A stretch of DNA of 42,198 bases from Candidatus Kuenenia stuttgartensis (GTDB lineage Bacteria; Planctomycetota; Planctomycetia; Pirellulales; UBA1268), in the NCBI GenBank assembly GCA_943332855.1, contig CALQRA010000014.1, positions 1-42,198 of the forward strand. Direction: 5' to 3'. The position numbers and the translations under genes were made by a program. The notes under the pieces are model-generated. The model saw only the letters and a program-made list of their open reading frames with translations, ran no database searches and was not told the origin of the DNA. This document shows positions 1 to 10,000 of the stretch, one piece after another; position 1 is the stretch's first letter; every line of letters starts with the position of its first letter.

Positions 1-91
1 CGCCCAGCTCGCGCACGAGATCGTCGAGCGAGGCAAAGCCGCGCACACGGACGAAATCGATCAAACGGCTGCGTCGTTGACGGGTCTGCAC
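1..91 (-). CDS. DeoR-family transcriptional regulator, N-terminal fragment
   Basis: The reverse strand from a GTG at 91 encodes about 30 residues before the window ends. They match the start of the DeoR helix-turn-helix: RRSRLIDFVRVRGFASLDDL, then VRELG, where the family has R..IL..l...G.vsv.eLa..lgVSe.TIRRDL. DeoR proteins are DNA-binding repressors that usually sense phosphorylated sugars through a C-terminal domain, which lies outside the window. A GGAG (101-104 on the plus strand as CTCC) sits 9 bases before the GTG and supports this start. The opposite-strand reading of the same bases (2-109) resembles nothing I recognise. The gene is divergent from the acetyltransferase at 324. The regulon cannot be told from this fragment. 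Confidence 0.72.
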   Translation of the reverse strand, partial: MQTRQRRSRLIDFVRVRGFASLDDLVRELG

Positions 92-323
92 GCCCAAAAA
101 CTCCCATAAGGAGAGCGCAGTATGGCTGACAGCGACCATAAGTCAATTCGTACGTGGGCAAAAAACGATCACGCAACCATCTCCGATGATGGTTTTCGTT
201 CTGTTTTCCGTCAAGAGCCGCCGCTGAACCTGCTCAAATCTGCCGGTGGCGGGGTTTGTTCCGGGTGCGTCAAAGAATAGGCCACATTTCGTTGCCAGGC
301 GGTGAAAGGCCGAGTCGCCGCGA
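92..323. other. Divergent intergenic region
   Basis: 232 bases between the leftward DeoR-like gene and the rightward acetyltransferase. It is visibly more AT-rich than its surroundings, as expected of a promoter region. CTCCCATAAGGAG at 101-113 is a near-palindrome giving a Shine-Dalgarno-like sequence on each strand: GGAG for the DeoR-like gene and AAGGAG before an ATG at 122. No clear -35/-10 pair or terminator was recognised. Confidence 0.5.
122..280 (+). CDS. Doubtful small ORF, 52 codons
   Basis: An ATG at 122 follows AAGGAG (108-113) at an ideal 8-base spacing and opens a 52-codon frame ending at TAG 278-280. The product begins MADSDHKSIRTW and ends in a short Cys-containing tail (GVCSGCVKE). 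Against it: codon third positions are much less GC-biased than in the neighbouring genes, there is no family I recognise, and it starts only 30 bases from the divergent DeoR-like start, leaving no room for separate promoters. It could be a small regulated leader or pure chance. I lean towards chance. Confidence 0.2.
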   Translation: MADSDHKSIRTWAKNDHATISDDGFRSVFRQEPPLNLLKSAGGGVCSGCVKE

Positions 324-875
324 GTGACGGAAATCGCTTACGATTCGGTCATGGGTGTGGTGCGGATGGCGATCGACGTCGCGGAGTGGGGATGCCAACC
401 GGCAAGCGCCCCTGCCGATGGAGTCGCCCCGTTCGAGGTTATTCCCCTTGTCTGGGGGGAGGAGCGATCGCGGGCGCTGGCCGCTGCGGTGGCGGCGTCG
501 TGCGGGCTGCGCCCAGCAGGCTTTTTGTCTGAGCTTGCCAGCCGTCCGGGGCGCCGGGTGCAGGGCTGGGGGGCGGTGGTGCCTCGTGAAAAAGCCCCCG
601 GCCCGTCCCCTGCGGAGCCCGGTCCGCAAGCGGGGCTCGCCGGCGTGATCCTGCTGCTCGAATCGATCCCCTCTTACCCAGGGGCTCCGCGGTTCTCGAT
701 CCCCTGGCTGCTTGTGCGCCCGGAGAGCCGCCGCCTGGGGGTGGGCCGGGCCCTCGTTGCGGCCGCGCTTGGCCATTCAAGAGGGCTCGGAGCGCGCCGC
801 GTCACCATCGACACCCTCGACCGCTGGCCCGAGGCGGTGGCTTTTTGGCGAGGGGTGGGGTTTCGTCCCGATTGA
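324..875 (+). CDS. GNAT-family N-acetyltransferase
   Basis: A 183-residue protein whose C-terminal half is a GNAT fold. Residues 127-135 (PWLLVRPES) form the core beta strand. RRLGVGRAL (136-144) is the acetyl-CoA pyrophosphate loop (R/Q-x-x-G-x-G/A). AVAFWRGVGF (171-180) is the usual closing helix and strand, and the chain ends right after it. Residues 1-120 are poorly conserved and contain a Pro/Gly-rich stretch (90-104). The acceptor substrate cannot be predicted. The start is uncertain: GTG at 324 gives the longest form, while ATG at 351 (residue 10) is an alternative; neither has a strong ribosome-binding site. It stands alone, facing the giant gene in the same direction across 187 bases. 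Confidence 0.75.
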   Translation: MTEIAYDSVMGVVRMAIDVAEWGCQPASAPADGVAPFEVIPLVWGEERSRALAAAVAASCGLRPAGFLSELASRPGRRVQGWGAVVPREKAPGPSPAEPGPQAGLAGVILLLESIPSYPGAPRFSIPWLLVRPESRRLGVGRALVAAALGHSRGLGARRVTIDTLDRWPEAVAFWRGVGFRPD

Positions 876-1062
876 TGCCACCGAATGTTGGTAAAGCCGC
901 TCAATTGCGGGTAAAACCGCTTTCTTTCCGAAACTTCGCGCATTTCCCAGGGGAGGGTACGCACCCGTGGGGCGTGAATGATCTGAAGCGGTTGGCAAGG
1001 GGCGGAAAAGTGGTTGGAAACAGCTCCGCTGGGTGGAGCAGGCCTGAGCTGGGGGAATCTCG
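876..1062. other. Intergenic region upstream of the giant gene
   Basis: 187 bases with no convincing gene. It must hold the promoter of the giant gene unless that gene is read through from the acetyltransferase. A direct repeat near its left end is listed separately. GGGGGA at 1051-1056 is a plausible ribosome-binding site 6 bases before the ATG at 1063. Confidence 0.5.
890..921 (+). promoter_or_regulatory. Two 12-bp direct repeats spaced 20 bp, possible operator
   Basis: GGTAAAGCCGCT (890-901) and GGTAAAACCGCT (910-921) differ by one base and are exactly 20 bp apart, two helical turns, so a protein could bind both on one face. They lie 15 bp after the acetyltransferase stop and 142 bp before the giant gene start. 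The factor is unknown, and one pair of short repeats may be chance. Confidence 0.3.
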
Positions 1063-4000
1063 ATGCGGTTGAGAAATTGGCTCTTGGGGATGGTGCGACG
1101 CGTCCGTCTAGGGGGGTTAATCCCCCGGTTTCTGCGGCGATTCCGCCCCTGGTCGGCAGTTGCCACGATCCGCATTGCGTTTCGCCGACGCCGGCAGGGC
1201 GCGACGGCGGGCGCTGCTGGCAATCTGACGGCCACCAGAGCCCTCAGGGGAAGGCGACGGCGGCGAGCCCAAGCGGCAGCCTGGTTTGCGCCCCGGATCA
1301 GTCGGCTCGAGCCGCGGGCGATGCTTTCGGCTAGCGCCGGCCACACGCCGCAGACCTTCGCCTTTATCTCAAGCGCGATCGGTGACGAAGCGGCGATCGT
1401 CGCCTCGCTCCCTTCCTCGCCCGGCTTCCATCCGGTGGTGCTCGATGCGGGAGGGGATGAGGTCGCGCAGATCACCGCGGCGCTCGAGGGCCAGAGCGAT
1501 GTCGCCGCCATCCATCTCTATTCGCACGGAATCGCAGGCGCGCTCCAGCTTGGCAGCGCCCGGCTTGATGCCGGATCGCTTGCCCTCTATGCCAGCCAGA
1601 TCAGTGGGTGGGCTAGCGCGCTCACGCCCGATGCCGATATCCTGCTCTATGGGTGCGATGTCGCCGCGGGGGACACAGGCGCCCTGTTTCTCACCGACAT
1701 CGCCGCGCTGACAGGCGCCGACGTCGCCGCGTCGACCGATCCGACCGGCAGCCCGTCGCTCGGGGGCAACTGGACCCTCGAATCCCACGTCGGGCCGATC
1801 GAGACATCGTCGGTCCCCGTGGCCCTCGGCGGTCTCCTAGCGCCCCGGCCGATTTCGGGGACGACCGGCGCCGACGCGTTCACCATCAGCGCCACGACGC
1901 TGACCCGGGTCAACGCCCCCACCGAGACTCTCCTTCCGAACGATGCGCTCACGATCGACGGACTGGCCGGGAACGACACGATCACGTTCACCGCTTTCAC
2001 CAAGACCACCTCAACTACCGTCGACGGCGGCATCGGCGAGGATGAAGTCAGGCTCAAGCCGCTTGACGACAAGACGCTGAAGCTCAGCTATGACGGCACC
2101 GATCTGAGGGCGGACCTGAAGACCGACTCGGCAACCGTGCAGACGCTGCCGATGAGGAACGTCGAGCGGGTCGTGGCGGAGGGCACCAACAACAAGCTCG
2201 ATCTCTCAGCACTCTCCACCGAGCTTGTCATCCGGGTCGTCGGCAACAACAAGACGGAGATCCTCAGAAACACCGCGACCGCCGGCCAGGCACCTGTCTG
2301 GTCGAAAATCTTCACGGCGACCGGGTTTCAGAACGTGACGGGGAGCCCGCAGCAGGATTTCTTCGTCATCGGCAAGGGCTTCACCCTCGATGGCAAGATC
2401 GACGGCGGCCTCGGGAACAACGTGTTGAGCTACGCCTCCACGTTCACCGATCCGTTCGACGTTTTGGCCACGCCGCGGCAGATCGTCTCGGCCGCCGGCG
2501 ACTCCTCGCAGAATGTCACCCTCGACACGAGCAAAGGCGCCGCGACCGGATTCAAGGCAGCGGTGTCACCCGCAACCAGCTTCACGGACATCAAGGCGTT
2601 CATCGGCGGCCCGAAGGACGACTCGTTCACCGGCACTGCCGCTGCCGACATCTTCATCGGCGGGGCGGGGAAGGACCGATTCACTGGCACAGGCGGCGCC
2701 GACAAGCTCACCGGCAACGCCGGTGACGACACCTACGTCTTCAAAGCCCCGGCCGAATTCACGGGCGTCACGCTCTCGGAAAAGGCGAACGAGGGCACCG
2801 ACACGCTCGATCTGTCGGCCGTCGCGGCGGGCCTGACGGTCGATTTCAGACCGCAGCCGTTGACCGCCGGAGGCGCCGTCGGCATCAGCATCACCGCAAG
2901 CGGCTCGAGTCTCTCCGACGTCGCCAACGTGGAGAAGTTCAAAGGGGGCACCGGCGCCAATACCTACAACTTTCACGACGCCTGGGGGCGCGTCGACGTC
3001 ACCACGGCGACGAAGCTGATCCAGGTCGACATCGACGAGACCGCCAACAAGACCAGCGGCGGCCAGGCCAAGCTTGATTTCAGCGACGTGACGTCCGACC
3101 TCACGTTCGTGATCAAGGCGGGCGGCCAGGTTGTGGTGACATCGGCGCCGCAGCTCTACACCAACCCGACGACGAACGCGTCGACGACCTACACCTACAA
3201 GGTCGTCACCACGACCGGCATCAAGGACATCGTCGGCGGCAAGGGCAACAACACCTACAAGTTCGACACCACCGGCAGCCCCACGACGCCGGCGAATGTT
3301 TTCCCGACCCTCCTCAGCGGAACGATCACGCCGGGCGCTCCGACGCAGCCCGCGACCAAATCGAACACGCTCGACTACTCCGCCAGCCCGAAACCGATCG
3401 AGGCGAATTTCTCCGGCACCGACGTGACGTTCGCCAACACGGCCACGGCCACGGCCACGGACCTGTCGGGGCAGCCCGGTCAGCCCGCCGCACAACTCCC
3501 CGTCCAGGAAAAGTGGACGTTCGCCGTGGGAGTCACGTCCGGAACGATGATCGTCGGCAACGGCCTCGCGCCGTTCACCGACACGACGACCAATCAGTCG
3601 AGAGTTCCAGTCGAGGAGGAGCTGTTCAAGAAGGCCCTGTCGAACGTCCTGAAGCGGACCGACTTCACCGTCAAGAAGACCGTCACGGCCAGCGTGACAA
3701 CCTGGACCGTGCTCTTCTCGGCCCCGATCAAGATCACGGATGCGGGAACCTCGACCGAGACCTGGACCCGTTTCTCCGCGCTCCCGGCCGGGACAGGGCT
3801 CGTCCAATTGGCGCCGGCTGCGGCGCTCGTCTCGAATGCCTCGACTCCCTTGCTGACATCGCTCAAAGACGAAGTGGCGACGTTGCTCGAGTCGTACAAG
3901 CCCACCGTGGCGACGCCGGAGCCGATCGCCGCCAACTCGACGATCATCACCGCTCCCGTTGTGGCGACGCCCAACCAATACCTGGTCAAGTATCAAAGCA

Positions 4001-7000
4001 GCGGCCCGGCGTGGGACGGCAAGCTCGCCGTCACCGACACCTCGGCCGCTGGCGGCGTGACGATCTCCGATCCCGTTGCACAGGCCACGTATGAGCAGCA
4101 GATCTCGTTGCCGGCCGATTGGCAGGGGGAGACCTTCCGGCTGAATTTCAATGGCTCGCCCGTCAACTATCCCGCGGGCGCCACCGCCGGAACACCCGGC
4201 ACCCCATATCTGATCAGGAAGGCTTCCGCGTCGGCGGATATCGTCGCCGCCCTCGGGCAGTTCGTCGGGAGCCAGAGCAATACAACCGGAGTCCTGGCAG
4301 TTGCCGCCAAGGTCACCGGGGCCGGCACGACGGCGAATCCATGGGGCGTGACGCTCGTCAGCAAGAACGCGAACACGCCGCTGTTGTCCAAGGCGGCGGA
4401 CAGCACCATCGCCGTTGGTCCGATCACCGCCGTCTCGACCGCTCCGATCGCTCCCGCGACGACGTACAAGGCGGAATGGACCGTCGCCGGCACCATCGAG
4501 CGCGACCAAAAGTGGACCGTGACGGTCGGCGGCACCGAGTACTTCTTCTTTGCCGGAAGCGGGGGCACTGCCCTGACGCCGGACGCGGTCGCCGCAGGCC
4601 TGGCCGCGAAGATCAACGGTCGCAACGGCCTGACGGCCACGAGTGCAGCCGCCGTCCTGACGGTCACTGGCAGCACCGATCCTGGGACCCCCGCACTGAC
4701 GATTCTGCCTCCCAATCCGAATGTCACCGTTGGTGCGGCCGCCGATCAACACACGATCTACACGCAGACGATCACGCTCCAGGGCGGCGCTGTCGGCCCC
4801 AAGAACGCCGAGCGCTCGGTCGAGTTTGGGCTGAAGATCGTCGCTCCCGTTGCGAGCGTTCCCGCCGTGACACCGGCGCAGGCGGCCGTCGGCCAGAAGG
4901 CCGAAGACCAGACCTGGGAGGTTTCCACGCAAGCCGTCGGGGGAACCTTCGATCTGACGATCGGCTTCCAGGACAGGAACCCGGCGAGCAAGACGGTCAG
5001 CGTGCCGGGTATCTCATGGAAGGCCGCACCGACGGAGATCCAGAAACAAATTCAAGATGCGGTCAATGCAACACGCGCGAACGCCTTGCTCGACGTTCCG
5101 CCGAAGGTGTTCGTCAGTGGCATGGGAACGCCGGCATTTCCCTGGCGGATCACGTTCGGAAACATGGGTGCCGTGACCGTCACAACCGACGGTAACCCAC
5201 TGAAGATTGAGCTCCCAAGCGGCCAAACCGGAATCCCCGCGAACAAGGTGCCCGGCGTCGCCGGGGGACTGGCCGCCACGAATGGAATATCGAACGTCAT
5301 CGGCAGCGGCAAGGACGACTGGATCTACGGTGTCAAGAAGGCGTCGGTGGAACTCGTCTCTGTCGGAGAATCCGAGTTCACGATTCTCACCGACAAGCAG
5401 ACGCTCAAGGTCCAAGGCGACATCGATCTCGTCGATGGCCAGGCCGTTCTCTACCAACAGACCCTCGACACGGCCGACACGATCAATGGACTGGTCGACA
5501 ACGCGATCTATTTTGTCCGGGTCGAGAAGGTCGCCAATTCGGCGTCACCGGGTGGCAAAGACACGTTGATCAAGTTCTACGCCACGCGGGAAGAGTCGCT
5601 GAAATCCGGCGTTGTCGGGAGCCTTTTCTCCAGCGCGCTCAAGCTGTCGAAGGAGGCCACGAACGCCGGGGCGTTTCACAAACTCCTCACGGTGCCAGTG
5701 GCTGACGGTGCCGCCGGCGACGACCGGATCATCGGCGCCAACGGTAACCTTGGCGGAGCGCTGTTCGGCGGGACCGGCGTCGGGCTCACGGGCAGCAGCG
5801 ACACGCTCGTCGGTGGTGCCGGCGCCGACTATCTCAGCGGTGGATCCGGAGCCGACACGCTCTTCGGCGACGGCAGCCACGTCGCGGTCGCCGGGATCGA
5901 TGGCGTCGACACCCTCTCCGGTGGCGCCGGCAACGACCACGTATTCGGACTGGCCGGAAATGATGCGCTTTCGGGAGGCGGCGGCAACGACTATCTGGTC
6001 GGCGGTGCCGGCAGCGACGTCGTCGATGGCGGCTCCGGCAACGACACGCTGGCGGTGATCGAGAAAGGCAAGTCCACCGACTACGACATCCTCAAGGGGG
6101 GCAAGGGGACCGACCAGTATCTTCTCAAAGCCGACTGGGGCGTGGCGAACATCGTCGAGCCCGACCCGACGATCGATACGTCGAATGACGTCGTCGATCT
6201 GACCGACCAGAGCGCGAATTACGTCCATGTGTTGAGCAACAAGACGCTCTATTCGACACCCGGCGCTCTCTACAACGGGAAGACGCTCGTCACACCGGCC
6301 CGGGGAATGACGGCCGCGGTCTACGATACCGCCAGTGCCATCACGCAGCCGGACGGCAGCGTGATCAAGTTTGGCACCGCACTCGAGAGCCTGGCCGGCA
6401 CGAAGGACTCGCCGGGGCAGGTGCTGACGCAGTGGGGCTTTGGATTCCACCAGGAGGCCCGCGGCGGTGTCACGTTCGAGGTGGGCAGCGTCAATGCTGT
6501 CCTGACGGCGATCAGTTCCCCGCAGGCGGTGGGCAATATTTATGCCGCCTTTAGTTTCCTGCTGCGCGTGGATACCGGCGACGGAGCGGAAACGTACAAC
6601 GTGACGGTGCCGGCCGGTGCCTACAACGATTCAACGGCTTTGGCCAATGAGTTGAGGACCGCACTCGAGGCCGCTGTCACGGCGGCTCCGTGGAGCCACT
6701 CGAATCTCGTCGACGCCGGGCTCGCGGTCAGCGTCGCGAGCGGCAAGATCCGCATCACCGCCACGGCCAATGGCACGCTCGAGACGGACGGCGACATCGT
6801 TCCGGCCCAGATCGGGATGACTGTCGTCGGCAGCCTCACCACTGCCGCAGGCACGGCCGGGAATACCGTCGTGTCGGGCCAGGACAGCTTCGCGAACCTC
6901 GAATCGATCAAGCTCGGCAGCGGCGGCCAGACATTCGTCTTCGGCAACGACTACTGGGGGGGGCAATCGACGGCGCTGGCGGTCGCGCAGGCCGTCCCGA

Positions 7001-10000
7001 TCGTGAATGTGATCGCCCGGAATCTCCAGGGCAAGCTGACGATCGACACGGCGCTGATGCATGCCGAGGGCGCGCCCCTCGTGCTCGATTTCCGCGCCGC
7101 CAATGAGCAGCTCTATTTCAACTTCGGGTACGGCAGCGGCGACAGGGCCACTCTGGCCGATTCGCAGTACGTGACGCTCACCGTCAGCACCGTGACCGAC
7201 ATGACGCTGCCGCTGATCGGCGTGGGACCGATCACGCGCACCAACTCGATCGTCTTCACCCATGTCGATCGCAACGCCGTGATCTACGGCGGCCGCTACA
7301 AGAACACGTTCAATTTCGACCCCGGTGCGACGTTCCAGGGGCGGTTGGTCGGCGGCGAAGGAGGGAGCTACAACGGTGCCGCGACATTCCCGGGCCGTCT
7401 GGTGGACCAGGCACGCGAACTCGAGGGCATCGCCGAAGGCGTCGCCATGAACCTCACGGCGAGCAGCCTGGCGGGAGCCTATTTTTCGGTCTCGAACCAA
7501 TTGAGCTATTCGGGTCCGACGATCTCCACGTCCGTGGCCGGCACCCTCCGCAGCCTGGGCGCCGTCACCTACGTCAATCTCCAACAGCTCAAGGGCAATG
7601 GCGAATCGTACAGCACCGTCGACACGGGCTTTCAGATCGCCTCGGGGAATCTCTTCGGCCCTTTGATCGACAGAGTTTTCAAAGACAAGGCGACCACTGG
7701 CTTATCGGGGATCCCTGAAAATTTACAGGACGCCAGCCTCGGCGACGTCATCGTCCGCTCAGGGATTCAGTTGGTGCGCGGCACCGATTACACGCCGCAG
7801 GCCGATCAGAGTTCTTCAAACCCCACCGCATTCCTCACCAGCGGCGCCGACACCCTCATGGTCGGCGACAATCCCCTCTCGATCACGCCGGGGCTCCACG
7901 TGCTCGCTGGGGGATCGGGGGGCGACACGTACAAGTTCAACTCGCAGATGTTCGGCCTAGCGCTAACGCTCGACGACGTCGTGTCGGTGGATGTCACGGC
8001 CGGCGGCGTCGCCGATGCGGTGATCGATTCGCTCATGCCGCAGGACGCGCTCGATTTCTCGGCGATGTCCGAAAACATGTGGTACACAATCTTCCGGGCC
8101 TCCTCCAACAACAGCCGCATCATGAAGAAGGTGCTCGAGGAGAACGGCATCGGGATCGGATTCCCGCTCGAGATCGGCACGAGCCTCGTCCTCGCCACGT
8201 CGTTCGATCCCTTCTCCCGCCAGACCAACAACGGCACGGTCGACCTCGGCAACCTGATGGCCAAGGGGCTGCTCGGCACGGCAAACGTCGCCATCGGCAT
8301 CGGCATCGAGAACATCACCGGCACGCGCGGCGACAATCATTTTGTCTTCATGGACGACGCGTCGGTGGGTGGGCGGATCGGCGTCGGGCCGGGCGGCACG
8401 ATGTTCCAGGACTACTCCCGGTTCCGGACCGGATCAATCAGCTCCGGGCAGAATCTGACGACCGGAGTGGTAGTCGATCTGGCCGCCTCCGGGATCGATC
8501 GCCAGGACATTTCCTCCCCGATCGACTTGATCATTGCGCCGTCGTCAAAGGTGTCGGACGACGTCAAGCTCTTCTTCTCCACGAGCGACGATCCGGCGAT
8601 CGGCGGAGAAACCGGCACCTTCCCCAAGGCGATCAAGGCGCTCTTCCCGGGTACGTCGTATCAGTTCGGCGGGGCGACCGGGGTCGGCTTCGGCAAGATG
8701 GGCGTGGTGGGCGGAACGAACGTTGACGGCACCCAGTTCGATGACCGCATCTTCGGCAACAGCAGTGACAACACACTCAACGGGGACGACGGCAACGACA
8801 CGATCCGCGGCCTTGCCGGCGACGACACGATCGCCGGCGGTCTCGGCGACGACACGATCGCCGGCGGAGACGGCGCCGATGAGATCGACGCGGGTGACGG
8901 CAACGACACGATCGACGGCGGCAAGGGCGACGATACGATCGACGCCGGTGACGGCAACGACACAGTCGACGGCGGCGAGGGCGATGACCTGATCACGGCA
9001 GGATCCGGGAACGATGTCGTCGTTGGTGGCGCGGGAAGCGACACGTATCTGCCCGGCACGACCAATGATCTCGTCGTCACGGTCGGCACGGCGTTGGCCC
9101 AGACCAACGTGACGTTCAACGGCGCATCGACCGGCGTGACTGGCGCGGGAACGACCGCATCACCATGGGCCGTAACCGTCCCGTGGACCGCGGCGCCCGA
9201 GCAAGACGTCATCGACGGAATCGAGGTGATCCAGATCACCGGCGCGACGGTGCCGAAAAACGCCGTCTTCGTCACGACCGACCTTCTCCCGCAGACGTTC
9301 GAAATTGATCCCACCGACTTCAGCGCACTCGGCACGTACGACCTGTTCCTCGACAGCACCGATACGATTTCGTTCAAGGGATATGCCGCCGACAAGGTGA
9401 CCCTCGGTGCGATGAGCGGATCGGGGACATCGTCGTTGCAGACGCTGTCGGTCTACAGCAGCAGCGAAAAAGGTTCCGGGAATCTCCTGCTGACGCTCAA
9501 CCTCCATGGGATGGGGGTCGAACTGACCGAAGATGCCTTTGGGTTCACGAAGTCGTCGACGCTTCTGGCGGAGTCGTCGGGCACCGCCTCGCTTGCGCTT
9601 TCTGCCATCGACCTAGCGGCGATCGTCAGCGCCGCCGAGGCGCGATGGCTGCGCGCCGCCGGCGGGGATCCCGGCGTCGCGGGGGCACTGGCCGGAATCG
9701 GGTTCCGTATAGCCGATCTTCCGGGCCGGGCGCTAGCCAATACCAGCGGCCACAAGATCACGATCGACTCGGTTGCCGCCGGCAACGGCTGGTTCATCGA
9801 TGCCACGCCCGAGGCGAACGAGGAGTTCGGCCTGGTGGGGCCCTCCGGGTCCCGACTGGCCGGCTCCGGCAGCCCGGCTGCCGGCAAAATCGATCTGGTG
9901 AGTGTCGTCGAGCACGAGATCGGACACGTCCTCGGGCTCAAGCACGATAGCCAGCGCGGGGCCCTGATGAATCCAGAGCTCTCGAGCGGCACCCGCGTGG

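Noticed and set aside
2-109. Plus-strand frame ending in TAA at 107-109 just before AAGGAG
   Set aside because: The same bases on the minus strand give a clear DeoR helix-turn-helix with its own ribosome-binding site, and the plus-strand peptide resembles nothing.
2566-4932. 788-codon open frame on the minus strand inside the giant gene
   Set aside because: It is antisense to clear coding sequence. Long antisense frames are expected from strong GC third-position bias. The translation is Arg/Gly-rich with no domain.
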